Below are positions 8,635 through 16,847 of a stretch of 64,000 nucleotides of DNA, one piece after another (positions within the stretch are counted from its first letter, which is position 1; the number at the start of each line of letters is the position of its first letter). This DNA comes from Thermotogota bacterium (lineage in GTDB: Bacteria; Thermotogota; Thermotogae; Thermotogales; DSM-5069). Below the pieces are notes generated by a model. The model made no database searches. It was given only the letters and a program-made list of their open reading frames with translations, and had not been told where the DNA came from. The translations under genes and the position numbers were made by a program. Location: the NCBI GenBank assembly GCA_029551145.1, contig JAKPGA010000022.1:62001-126000 (forward strand). The letters run 5' to 3'.

Positions 8635-9975
8635 TCAACGTTTGACATTGCGGTTTATTTTGCTGATGAAATTGACCAATACGTCTTCGAGATCAGGTTT
8701 TCCTATTTCCTGAAGTTCGTATTTTACTCTCACCGCTGGCTTGTCTATTTTCATTACCCTTCGCAAATCTATTGGTGTACCAATGATTACAAGATCGGCA
8801 TTAGACGAGTTGATAGTCTTTTCAAGCTCTTTGATCTGTTTTTCGCCGTATCCCATCGCTGGAAGTATCAAATCAAGATGGCTGTATTTCTTGTAGGTTT
8901 CAACTATTGATCCAACTGCGAATGGTCTCGGGTCGATGATTTGTGAAGCACCAAATTTCTTTGCCGCTATGAAACCCGCGCCATATCTCATTTCTCCGTG
9001 AGTTAGAGTCGGCCCGTCTTCGACAACAAGAACCTTTTTGCCCTTGATTTGTGAATAATCTTCCACAAATATCGGGGAACTCGCATCTACAACGATCGCA
9101 TTTGGATTCCATTTTTCGATATTCTTCCTCACTATTTCTATGCTATCCGGTGAAGCTGTCTCTTCTTTGTTTACGACTACAACATCTGCCATGAGCAAGT
9201 TCGTCATGCCTGGATAGTATGTGACTTCGTGTCCTGGCCTGTGTGGGTCCGCAACGACAATCAATAAATCTGGTTTGTAGAATGGAAAATCGTTGTTGCC
9301 GCCATCCCAGAGAATCACATCGGGGTTTTCTGCTTCAGCGCTTCTTAGTATCGCTTCATAATCTACTCCAGAGTAGATAACCGACTTTCTATCTATGTGT
9401 GGTTCGTATTCTTCTCTTTCTTCGATCGTGCATTTGTACCTGTCTAAATCTTCATAAGTGGCAAATCTTTGGACCTTCTGCTCTACAAGATTTCCATACG
9501 GCATGGGATGCCTGATCGAAACCACCTTCATAGCCTTAGATCTGAGAATATCCAATACTCTCCTGGTAGTTTGACTCTTACCACATCCAGTTCTGACAGC
9601 ACAGACAGCAACAACAGGTTTCTTTGAAGTAACCATCGTATGCTTGGGACCCATCAATTTGAAATCTGCTCCCGCAGAGGTAACCACAGCCGCTTTTTCC
9701 ATGACGTACTGATGCGGCAAATCGCTGTAAGCAAGAACTACTTCGTCAATGTCGTGCTTTTTGATCAATTCAACCAACTTTGCCTCAGGCTCGATCGGTA
9801 TTCCATTTGGATAAAGTTTTCCAGCAAGTTCGGATGGGTAGACTCTGCCTTCAATATCTGGTATTTGTGTAGCCGTGAAAGCCACTACCTCGTAATCTTC
9901 ATTGTCTCTGAAGTACGTGTTGAAATTGTGAAAATCTCTTCCAGCTGCTCCCATGATGATGACCTTTTTTCTCAC
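8635..9975 (-). CDS. P-loop protein of the COG2403 / cyclic 2,3-diphosphoglycerate synthetase-like family
   Basis: A 446-residue protein. The N-terminal ~125 residues look Rossmann-like (KVIIMGAAGRDFHNFNTYF); a P-loop AVRTGCGKSQTTRR follows and then ILWDGGNNDFPF, a Walker-B-like strand, and NKEE. Members of this family are often labelled cyclic 2,3-diphosphoglycerate synthetase or predicted GTPase; the true substrate cannot be told here. The second GTG (9975) is chosen because GGAGG lies 8 nt upstream. It is monocistronic, with a clear promoter at 10012-10040 and a terminator at 8392-8418. Confidence 0.75.
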   Translation of the reverse strand: MRKKVIIMGAAGRDFHNFNTYFRDNEDYEVVAFTATQIPDIEGRVYPSELAGKLYPNGIPIEPEAKLVELIKKHDIDEVVLAYSDLPHQYVMEKAAVVTSAGADFKLMGPKHTMVTSKKPVVAVCAVRTGCGKSQTTRRVLDILRSKAMKVVSIRHPMPYGNLVEQKVQRFATYEDLDRYKCTIEEREEYEPHIDRKSVIYSGVDYEAILRSAEAENPDVILWDGGNNDFPFYKPDLLIVVADPHRPGHEVTYYPGMTNLLMADVVVVNKEETASPDSIEIVRKNIEKWNPNAIVVDASSPIFVEDYSQIKGKKVLVVEDGPTLTHGEMRYGAGFIAAKKFGASQIIDPRPFAVGSIVETYKKYSHLDLILPAMGYGEKQIKELEKTINSSNADLVIIGTPIDLRRVMKIDKPAVRVKYELQEIGKPDLEDVLVNFISKINRNVKR

Positions 9976-10011
9976 AGTTCTCACCTCCGATTGTCTTCAA
10001 TATCCTATGGT

Positions 10012-10040
10012 AGTATACCAACATATGAAATCCCTGTCAC
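10012..10040 (-). promoter_or_regulatory. Sigma-70-type promoter for the COG2403 gene
   Basis: On the minus strand, GTGACA (10040-10035) and TATACT (10017-10012) are separated by exactly 17 nt and point into the gene starting at 9975. Confidence 0.6.
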
Positions 10041-10107
10041 TTTCAAAAAAACCGGGTCATGGTTGAACAAGGTGAGCAAAAGCTACGGAATCGACAGGTT
10101 ACACCAG

Positions 10108-10134
10108 TATGCTCAGGTATGCTCAGGTATGCTC
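10108..10134 (+). repeat. Short 10-bp direct tandem repeat
   Basis: About 2.7 copies of the unit TATGCTCAGG lie head to tail in the intergenic region upstream of the pseudopilin operon. There is no gene in the repeat and no sign of a larger array. Confidence 0.6.
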
Positions 10135-10203
10135 GTAAAAGGATCCATCCCCACCTTCATTTAATCACAGAAAGTCATTCCATGAATACAACATTTGAAT
10201 TTT

Positions 10204-10212
10204 TGATATAAT
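10204..10212 (+). promoter_or_regulatory. Extended -10 promoter of the pseudopilin operon
   Basis: TGATATAAT gives a consensus TATAAT (10207-10212) with the extended TGn element, 24 nt before the GTG start at 10237. No clear -35 is visible, as expected for extended -10 promoters. Confidence 0.55.
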
Positions 10213-10236
10213 CTTAGAAAAGGCGGGGATGTTTGG

Positions 10237-10737
10237 GTGAGAGGTTTTACAGTAGTTGAAATGTTAATAGTTTGTAGTTTGATTCTCATAGTCAGCGGCA
10301 TTTCTTTTTTCATCTACAACCAAATTGTCAGGAACTCCGAGATTGCCATTCAAAGAATGGATGTGCAGGAGCAACTTGCCAAGATTGATTCGGTCCTTCG
10401 CCGCGAACTTCTAAAGGCTGGCCCAACATCAGATGGGTTGACTGTTACAAGCGACTCGGTCACATTTTTGGTAACAATCCCATTTTCAAAGGGTAGTTAC
10501 GGTACCTATGGCTCGGCGACGAAGCTGCGCTACTCACTAAATTTCTCTGGTGGGATTTTGGCTCTGAACGTTCAGGAAATAGGCGGATCTTACAGTAGAT
10601 CTATACAGATTGGCGAGTTGGATGAATGTACTTTCTCAAGTCCAAATTCAGGAGTTATAGCCTACACAATTGGTAAGAACCTTGGTGGCAAAGATTACAG
10701 GCTACAATCATATGTAGTGCTTTCGAATATCAAATAA
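10237..10737 (+). CDS. Minor pseudopilin-like protein (PilW/GspJ type)
   Basis: A 166-residue protein with a textbook class III prepilin signal: a very short basic leader, Gly3 | Phe-Thr-Val-Val-Glu, then ~20 hydrophobic residues (MLIVCSLILIVSGISFFIYN). The Glu five residues after the predicted prepilin-peptidase site is present. The rest is a beta-rich head. The GTG start is preceded by a weak GGGG site. As first gene of a three-gene set it is best read as a minor pilin/pseudopilin of the type IV pilus or DNA-uptake machinery; which machine cannot be told. Confidence 0.7.
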   Translation: MRGFTVVEMLIVCSLILIVSGISFFIYNQIVRNSEIAIQRMDVQEQLAKIDSVLRRELLKAGPTSDGLTVTSDSVTFLVTIPFSKGSYGTYGSATKLRYSLNFSGGILALNVQEIGGSYSRSIQIGELDECTFSSPNSGVIAYTIGKNLGGKDYRLQSYVVLSNIK

Positions 10738-10754
10738 AAACGAGGTGGTGATCA

Positions 10755-12445
10755 ATGAGAAGAGGGTACATTTTGCTATACACGATAATCACAATCGTTG
10801 CGATATCAATTCTGTCGGTTGCGATTCTCACCAATACCGCTGCATACATTCGTGATAATTCCTTGGAGTTACAAAAAAATAGCGCATATATTTCCTCACA
10901 GAAGATACTTCAGCTTTGTCTTGCATATTTGAAACCATATTTCAGCGGTATCAAAGGCATTATGCTTGGCTGGACTTCGTCAAATGTAAGTCAAAATGTA
11001 GAATGGTGGGACAGGTTTAAAAAGTTGATGCTTTCTCAGACCGACGGAAAATATTGGGAGAACTTTTTCACCAGGATCAATGAGCAGAAGTACTATGATC
11101 CATCGGTAATCAGCCAGTTTAAGCAAGATCTGGTTGACTTTACACTCTCCGGTTCGGTAGTTGTTCTGCCGATCACAGGTTCATACCAAGTGAATCAGAA
11201 CCCGTACTCTGCATTAGTTGTTAGTAAGGCAAATAGCGGCAAGTTAGAAGCATACTCTGTGGCAGTGGTCGCTGTGGATTTTCTGAACAAATACGCATAT
11301 TTCACAGAAATAGAAAAAAGACCAGGTGGAGATACGATATATTTCATCAGTAGAGAAATAATAGACGGGCCAATGAGATCGAACGATATTATTCACGTCA
11401 GCGGCAATCCAAGATTCAAATCCAGCGTTGAAGTAAAAGGTGTCGACATACAATCAGGTCGTCCTATATATGATGATCCCTTTTCCCCAAAGATACTGAC
11501 AGAACAAGATATTCAAGCCTACAGAATGTCTATGATAGCGAGCAACTATTCAAGCGATTTGAATGTACTTGTGAAAAGTGTGCCTGATTTTCTGAGCAGT
11601 AGCGGCGAAACTGGGATCAATTTGAACCTCAGTCGTATTACGAGAGGTCAAAAGTCGCTTACACCAACGGCTCTCATTGTTGAATTCAAGAGTGCTCAAG
11701 GTCAGGGGAACGATCATTTCATGAAGGTTTATGTTGAATATGACGGTCCAGGTTCTTCCGGACGCGATCCTCTTTTCACCATCAAACCAAGGACAAGCGG
11801 AAATGGATATCAGATAGTCATACATGGTCAAAATGCTGAAGAATGGCTTGGGCTATCGATTACTGGCAGGGAAAGGACAGTGGATGTCAATTTCAACGGC
11901 GTTTTGAAATCAAATTTGACTGTGAAGTTGAAAAATCATTCAAACAACGATAAACCAATGTACGTTGATGGACAATACACGGTTTACTCCGAAAAAACGT
12001 TGAAATATACGATCACATTATCTATGAAGATTTCAGAAGCCTATTTCCTCATAATACAGTAGATAATATTGTCGTAAACGAACAGATGGTTGAGCAGATG
12101 AGAGCCACTATTCGCTCGGATTTCTTGAACATCGTTGCAAATGACTCAGTGATCATTAAGGAAAAACAAAGGAATTTGAAAATCAACGCAAGTATCTATG
12201 CTTTCAACAAAAGTTTTACCGTTGAAGATTATGACGAAGGAAACCCTTCGGGTCAACTCACGATCTTTGGCTCTCTGATGCAGAACTATCGTGGACCTGT
12301 TGGGACATTCAGAGGCAACGACACAGTTACAGGTTACTATAAGAACTACATCTACGATGACAAAATCTTGGAAGGCATCAGTTCGATAGGTACACCAGCT
12401 AAAAGAGGAAATATGCTCATACTGACGCTCAGAGGTGTTTATTGA
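10755..12445 (+). pseudogene. PilX-like pilus assembly protein, split by a one-base frameshift
   Basis: The 5' part (10755-12062) starts MRRGYILLYTIITIVAISIL, a PilX/GspK-like membrane anchor, and encodes about 415 sensible residues before a frame change. After the A6 run at 11992-11997 the original frame soon ends at 12062, while the -1 frame continues smoothly (NVEIYDHIIYEDFRSLFP) into the ORF ending at 12445. One extra A would restore a single ~563-residue protein. This could be a true mutation, slippage-dependent expression or a sequencing error. It lies between two pseudopilin-like genes with only short gaps. Confidence 0.65.
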
Positions 12446-12825
12446 TGCGTGGGAGCCTTTTGACGGAGGCAGTCATCAGCTTGCTGCTGGTGTCAATTCT
12501 CTTGGTCTTTGGTTTTGAAAGTATAAGTCTCTCTTTGGCACAAACTAACAAAATCGAATCAAAAGTGCAGGCTGCGGCATTGCTGGATTTTGTGTACGGA
12601 TATCTTTCAAAATACGAGATAGGTCACGATGTTTCCAATATAAGTGCTGATGTTATCAACAATCTGTATTGGAATGGCAGTGTGAAATACCCAAAACTAA
12701 AGGCATTGCAGTTTCAGAATGTCTCAAGAACCACACCTTCGCAGATCATATATAGAAAAGTCAAGGTGACAATTGAGCTAAGACCTACAGAAACCGATGA
12801 TTATGATCTCATCTTTGGACTATGA
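12445..12825 (+). CDS. Minor pseudopilin-like protein (PilV/GspI type)
   Basis: A 126-residue protein beginning MRGSLLTEAVISLLLVSILL. The short basic leader, Gly before the cleavage site and Glu at +5 match a prepilin-peptidase substrate, followed by one N-terminal hydrophobic helix and a small variable head. The ATG overlaps the previous TGA by one base and has GAGGTG 7 nt upstream, so it depends on translation of the frameshifted gene before it. A role in pilus or type II-like pseudopilus assembly is inferred from the motif and neighbours. Confidence 0.65.
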   Translation: MRGSLLTEAVISLLLVSILLVFGFESISLSLAQTNKIESKVQAAALLDFVYGYLSKYEIGHDVSNISADVINNLYWNGSVKYPKLKALQFQNVSRTTPSQIIYRKVKVTIELRPTETDDYDLIFGL

Positions 12826-12924
12826 TTCACCCTTGATCTACTCCAAACTTTTGAGCCTGCATTTTCATCAACAAGCAAAGAAGTTCTTTTCTGGCTGCCA
12901 GCTGATCTATGATCATTGAACAGG

Positions 12925-13158
12925 TTACTCTCTGAGAACTGTCACAAGATACAACACATGGCCTGACAACTGTAGGATAGCAGTTATGATGCCGTTGCTT
13001 ATGCTGATTCTTCCATTATGTTGAATAATCGCTTGGGCATCCTTTGATTCAAGAAGCCTCGACAGTTCGTTTACCTCAATACCTCGTTCCAACATTCTTT
13101 GATAAGCATGAGGAGTCAATAAAAGATCTCTTTCAAGCAGTGCAACATGAATTATCAC
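12925..13158 (-). CDS. DUF4258-like small protein
   Basis: A 77-residue protein starting at GTG 13158 with an AAGGTGAT site. The central segment LTPHAYQRMLERGIEVNEL matches the pattern of DUF4258 proteins (His...Arg-Met...Arg-Gly-Ile). Some DUF4258 proteins are found in toxin or toxin-antitoxin contexts, but no partner antitoxin gene is visible here. It lies 33 nt downstream of the GGDEF gene on the same strand and may share its transcript. Function unknown. Confidence 0.55.
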   Translation of the reverse strand: MIIHVALLERDLLLTPHAYQRMLERGIEVNELSRLLESKDAQAIIQHNGRISISNGIITAILQLSGHVLYLVTVLRE

Positions 13159-13190
13159 TTGGGCATCACCTTGTCAGTCGCACCACAAAA

Positions 13191-14861
13191 CTAAGACATT
13201 TCGTCGGTCAAAGCCTTCTTGCGCCCATGTTTTTTCGCATGGTACATTGCCACATCTGCCAATCTTATCAATTCATCGAGCGTAACGCCATCTCTGGGAT
13301 AAATCGCAACGCCTATGTTCACACTCAATAAAACTTCTTTCCCTTCATGTATAATTGGTTCTTCTATTGTTCTGATAATCTTCTCAGCGAGTACATTCAC
13401 ATCAAACTCGTCACAATTGTATGCAGCAATCACAAATTCATCTCCACCAAATCTGGCAACGAAATCACTCTGTCTGACAGTTCTCTCAAGTTTTCCACCG
13501 ATGATTCTCAGTATATCGTCACCAAATGGATGACCAAATGAGTCATTTATTGTTTTGAACTTACTCAAATCCAGAAAAAGAACCGCGACCTTTTTTCCTT
13601 CTCTCTTTGCAATTGAGAGCAGTCTCTCTCCGTATTCTCCAAAAGCCCTTCTGTTCGCAAGTCCAGTCAGTGGATCATGTGTGGAAAGATACTCTATTTC
13701 TTCTTGTTGAGTCATGATTCTCTTCTCGAACGTGATACGCTGGAAAATGACTGCCAGATAATTCGCAAACAACCTTCCCAGTGAAATAGATCGCTCATCA
13801 AATGCATTTTCATCGCTAAAGTTATCAAAGTTGATAACCATTTCCAACTCACCGTCTACTTCTATCGGAACACTTATGTTGCACATGATCTCGTCGATTC
13901 TACCAACAGTTTTCAGTACGGAATAAATCTCAGGGTCTAATGAACTATCAATTCTCAGTACGTCGTTCTTGCGTTTCAAACTGTAAGGCCCCTTTATCCA
14001 AACTCTTGTTTTCGCAACCGGAAGAGAGATTTTAGATAGTTGAGACAGATCATAGCCAACTGCAGCAACATAGAAAAGTCTGTTCTGCCTTTTCACCAGT
14101 ACCGTACCACCCTCGGCGTTTGGAACAGTCTTGATCATTTTCTCCAGCATTTGCTGGTAAACACTGTCATCATTGTGACGGCGCAACAAATCAACGGATA
14201 AGTCCAAAACAGCTTGCATTGTTTTTCTTTGAAACTCTTCATCCCTTCTCAATCTCTGTTCAAACCTCAGTTCTGTTCTACTCTCAATAACATTCATACC
14301 TAACGCTGGCAAGAGCGCAATAAGAATCGGGATCAAAAGACTATGTAATCCGACCAAGGGCCTTGTCAATTCACATTTCAAACCAAAGGCAAAGTCTATA
14401 CCTTGTGATGATATCTTCAACCAGTCTATACCCAAAGACTCAAGCAACGTTTCAGCATTCAGAAAAGCCATAACAGCTTTGTCTTTAACAAACTCTGTTG
14501 CATTGTCATCGAATATCTTGAACAAAACCTTCAGTTTATCGTTTTCAGAAGTGATAGAATAAAGATCAAAGTCTAATGAGTCTACGGGAACAATCTCAAT
14601 ATCAACTAAGGCGGTATAATGGGTGGTAATCTCTTCGAGCCATTTTTCCATTAGTTCTATATCATTCTTTATAGCGGCTTCGTACATCTTATCCCACTGA
14701 AAAAACCCTAAACTTATACTGTTGACAATTTCTTCGACCCTTGCTGTATAGATCTTCCCAAGCTTTTCCACTTGATCGTTGATCTCGCGCTGTTTCACAA
14801 AGTATATCAACATAAAGGTAATAACAAAGCTTAACACAAAGACAAATATCGACTTTTTCAC
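13191..14861 (-). CDS. Membrane-bound GAF-GGDEF diguanylate cyclase
   Basis: A 556-residue signalling protein predicted to make c-di-GMP from two GTP. An N-terminal membrane helix (residues 5-24) precedes an extracytoplasmic sensor of ~150 residues, a second helix (LLIPILIALLPALGM, about residue 185), a GAF-like region (~220-370) and a C-terminal GGDEF domain. The intact active site GGDEF is at 472-476, and an RxxD inhibitory site (RQSD, 463-466) lies exactly five residues upstream, so product inhibition is likely. The GTG start has GGGAGGTG upstream. The sensed signal is unknown. Confidence 0.9.
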   Translation of the reverse strand: MKKSIFVFVLSFVITFMLIYFVKQREINDQVEKLGKIYTARVEEIVNSISLGFFQWDKMYEAAIKNDIELMEKWLEEITTHYTALVDIEIVPVDSLDFDLYSITSENDKLKVLFKIFDDNATEFVKDKAVMAFLNAETLLESLGIDWLKISSQGIDFAFGLKCELTRPLVGLHSLLIPILIALLPALGMNVIESRTELRFEQRLRRDEEFQRKTMQAVLDLSVDLLRRHNDDSVYQQMLEKMIKTVPNAEGGTVLVKRQNRLFYVAAVGYDLSQLSKISLPVAKTRVWIKGPYSLKRKNDVLRIDSSLDPEIYSVLKTVGRIDEIMCNISVPIEVDGELEMVINFDNFSDENAFDERSISLGRLFANYLAVIFQRITFEKRIMTQQEEIEYLSTHDPLTGLANRRAFGEYGERLLSIAKREGKKVAVLFLDLSKFKTINDSFGHPFGDDILRIIGGKLERTVRQSDFVARFGGDEFVIAAYNCDEFDVNVLAEKIIRTIEEPIIHEGKEVLLSVNIGVAIYPRDGVTLDELIRLADVAMYHAKKHGRKKALTDEMS

Positions 14862-14905
14862 GCAGCCACCTCCCGTAATCTTTAGTTCAGATTGTATTCA
14901 TACAG

Positions 14906-14914
14906 ATTATAACA
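14906..14914 (-). promoter_or_regulatory. Extended -10 promoter of the GGDEF gene
   Basis: Minus-strand TGTTATAAT (14914-14906) is a consensus extended -10 element about 45 nt before the GTG at 14861. Confidence 0.5.
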
Positions 14915-14989
14915 CGCATCAAAAAAGGAGTGATAATTGACATCAGTTAGACAACCAAGTTCATTCTATAAGAGAATTCTAATCCGAAT

Positions 14990-15016
14990 TTGAAACGATC
15001 AAAATCAGAGTATAAT
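14990..15016 (+). promoter_or_regulatory. Promoter for the secreted-protein gene pair
   Basis: TTGAAA (14990-14995) and TATAAT (15011-15016), 15 nt apart (16 if TTTGAA is taken as -35), lie upstream of the gene at 15073. Confidence 0.5.
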
Positions 15017-15023
15017 AAGTCAT

Positions 15024-15049
15024 CAGTTGCGGTTTTCTCGAGGCAACTG
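15024..15049 (+). promoter_or_regulatory. Hairpin in the 5' leader of the secreted-protein gene
   Basis: CAGTTGC and GCAACTG form a perfect 7-bp stem around a 12-nt loop, directly downstream of the probable transcription start and 24 nt before the GTG. No T tract follows, so it is not a terminator; an mRNA-stabilising or regulatory role is only a guess. Confidence 0.4.
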
Positions 15050-15072
15050 TTTCCTCAAGGGAGTGGTGAAAT

Positions 15073-16245
15073 GTGAAGATTGGCAAGTCTATTTCCATGT
15101 TCGTAATCTTTACCGCGTTGTTGCTCAGCTCAGTTCAAATTTCTGCTACATCCATGAGTCAAGATCAGATTATTGCTATAGTTAAAGAGGTGTTGGTCTC
15201 CACCAGAGACATACCCGATGAAGCCTTCAAGATGGCACTGGACAGTTTGAAAGGTACCAAGACCTTGGCACAACTGATCTATATGTCAGTTAAGGTGAGG
15301 GACTTTGAAGCGCTTTGCAGCACGCCAGTACCGACCAATTTTGACAGTGTCAACGATTTCAGAGAATTCAAGAAGTTGGTTAAGGACAAACTCAATCCCT
15401 TGAATTGGCTCTTGGATTTAGTAACTCCTAAGTGGGTCAGTTTCATCAGCGATACGAAGAGTGTCTTTTCTGCGGTTAGGATAGATATTCTTGAGCGAGC
15501 CCTTAAAGAGTCGCAGTACGAAAGTTACAAGTTAAACCGTGATAAAGGTTATGATTCAATGACTGCGTACGACATGCAGGCAAATTCAAAAGGGTTCTAC
15601 GTAATCCGTTCCTCAGCAGAGTACAAAAACCTTTCAGATTCACAGGTGAACGAAATGCTTAGAAACGCGATGGAAGAGCGCTACACGGCTGAAAAGTACG
15701 CTCAGTTCATCCTTGAACTGAGAGCAAACAGACAGAAATATCTCAAGAGCATAATAAACGCGTACCAAGACCACATTTCATTGCTGGTGGAAAAGGCACG
15801 AGAGTTTGCAAAAAGTGCCATGGTAAACCTCGATGGCACATGGGTTCTTGAAGATAGCGCAGGTAGGTTCAGTGGTACCATGACGCTGAAACATCTCGAT
15901 TACACCACAGCCATCGGTGAGGTTCAGGCTGCAGGAGGGAGAATCAATGTTGACGCCTATATCTTAGATGGGAAAATCGAGCTTAGATTTCACTTTCGAA
16001 CATTTGCTGTCATAGATTATTATCTTCAGTATCCCGAACTTTCTCAATACATAGTCTCCCAAGGTGGAGTGCTGGCAACAGCGATTTTCGAGGTTGGCGG
16101 AAGTCCAGATCAATACTCCGGCACACTCTATCCATGGTATGTAGTTTACAACGATTCCGATGGGCTTGTTGTTAAAAAGATAGTCTATGGTTCTGTGGAA
16201 GAGACACCTGAAAGAGCGAGGAGTATTTATATATCAAGGAGATGA
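15073..16245 (+). CDS. Secreted protein of unknown function
   Basis: A 390-residue protein with a Sec-type signal peptide (MKIGKSISMFVIFTALLLSS followed by VQISA). The mature N-terminal part is helical and charged, including a KDKLNPLNWLLDLVTPKW stretch; residues ~260-370 are beta-rich with a GTWVLEDSAGRFSGTMTL segment resembling small lipocalin-like barrels, a comparison I make only loosely. GTG start with GGAGTGGTGA upstream. It has its own promoter and is followed after 4 nt by a second secreted protein. Family not recognised. Confidence 0.65.
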   Translation: MKIGKSISMFVIFTALLLSSVQISATSMSQDQIIAIVKEVLVSTRDIPDEAFKMALDSLKGTKTLAQLIYMSVKVRDFEALCSTPVPTNFDSVNDFREFKKLVKDKLNPLNWLLDLVTPKWVSFISDTKSVFSAVRIDILERALKESQYESYKLNRDKGYDSMTAYDMQANSKGFYVIRSSAEYKNLSDSQVNEMLRNAMEERYTAEKYAQFILELRANRQKYLKSIINAYQDHISLLVEKAREFAKSAMVNLDGTWVLEDSAGRFSGTMTLKHLDYTTAIGEVQAAGGRINVDAYILDGKIELRFHFRTFAVIDYYLQYPELSQYIVSQGGVLATAIFEVGGSPDQYSGTLYPWYVVYNDSDGLVVKKIVYGSVEETPERARSIYISRR

Positions 16246-16249
16246 TCGG

Positions 16250-16738
16250 ATGAGGAAAATAACTCTTTTGGCTTTTGTTCTTTTGGCAGGTATGATGATG
16301 TCGATGGAATATTTTGTCGATCCAAACAACGAGTTCATCTACGCGGTCTTGGACGGTTTTGAGGCTACTTACAACGAAGATGATGGAAGTCTGTCAGTTT
16401 TCAACCCACAATACAACGTAGTGATAAATATCGGGAAGATCTCAGAGCCTGTTGAGGGCTTAGAGCTCGGCGTTCTTGTTGATGAGATCGGTAAGAACTT
16501 AGAAAGGTCAGGTTTTCAAATACTTTCGAGAAACGATAGAGATTTCTTGGGCTATCCTGCCTCAACCTTTGAAGGCCTTACCTCACAAGATGGGATAGCA
16601 GTCCATGTTGAGTTCACTGTCATCGAAGTCCCACAAAAGGGATACTACCTGATAGTTGCCGCAACACCAGATGAGAGTTACAACGAACTCGTACTGCTTT
16701 TACTGAATGCAAAACAGATGCTGATGTTTATAGAGTAA
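16250..16738 (+). CDS. Small secreted protein of unknown function
   Basis: A 162-residue protein starting at ATG 16250 (AAGGAGATGA just upstream) with a short signal peptide MRKITLLAFVLLAGMMMSM. The mature part (DPNNEFIYAVLDGFEATYNE...) resembles small exported domains in which a hydrophobic strand pattern alternates with acidic loops, but I cannot assign a family. The gene is in an apparent two-gene operon with 15073-16245 and is followed by a strong terminator. Confidence 0.6.
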   Translation: MRKITLLAFVLLAGMMMSMEYFVDPNNEFIYAVLDGFEATYNEDDGSLSVFNPQYNVVINIGKISEPVEGLELGVLVDEIGKNLERSGFQILSRNDRDFLGYPASTFEGLTSQDGIAVHVEFTVIEVPQKGYYLIVAATPDESYNELVLLLLNAKQMLMFIE

Positions 16739-16758
16739 ATGAACTACATACAACAAAA

Positions 16759-16799
16759 ACCCAGCACAATGAAGAAAATGCTGGGTTTTTGTTTTTTTG
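16759..16799 (+). terminator. Strong intrinsic terminator
   Basis: CCCAGCA (16760-16766) and TGCTGGG (16779-16785) form a 7-bp stem with a 12-nt loop, extended by A/T pairs and followed by TTTTTG and seven more T. Confidence 0.85.
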
Positions 16800-16847
16800 T
16801 TTAGATGATAAAATAGTTTTTGACACGAATTTTCGTGAGGCGATTTG

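Noticed and set aside
12925-13158. Toxin-antitoxin pair based on the DUF4258-like protein
   Set aside because: No small antitoxin frame lies beside it; the neighbour is a GGDEF protein.
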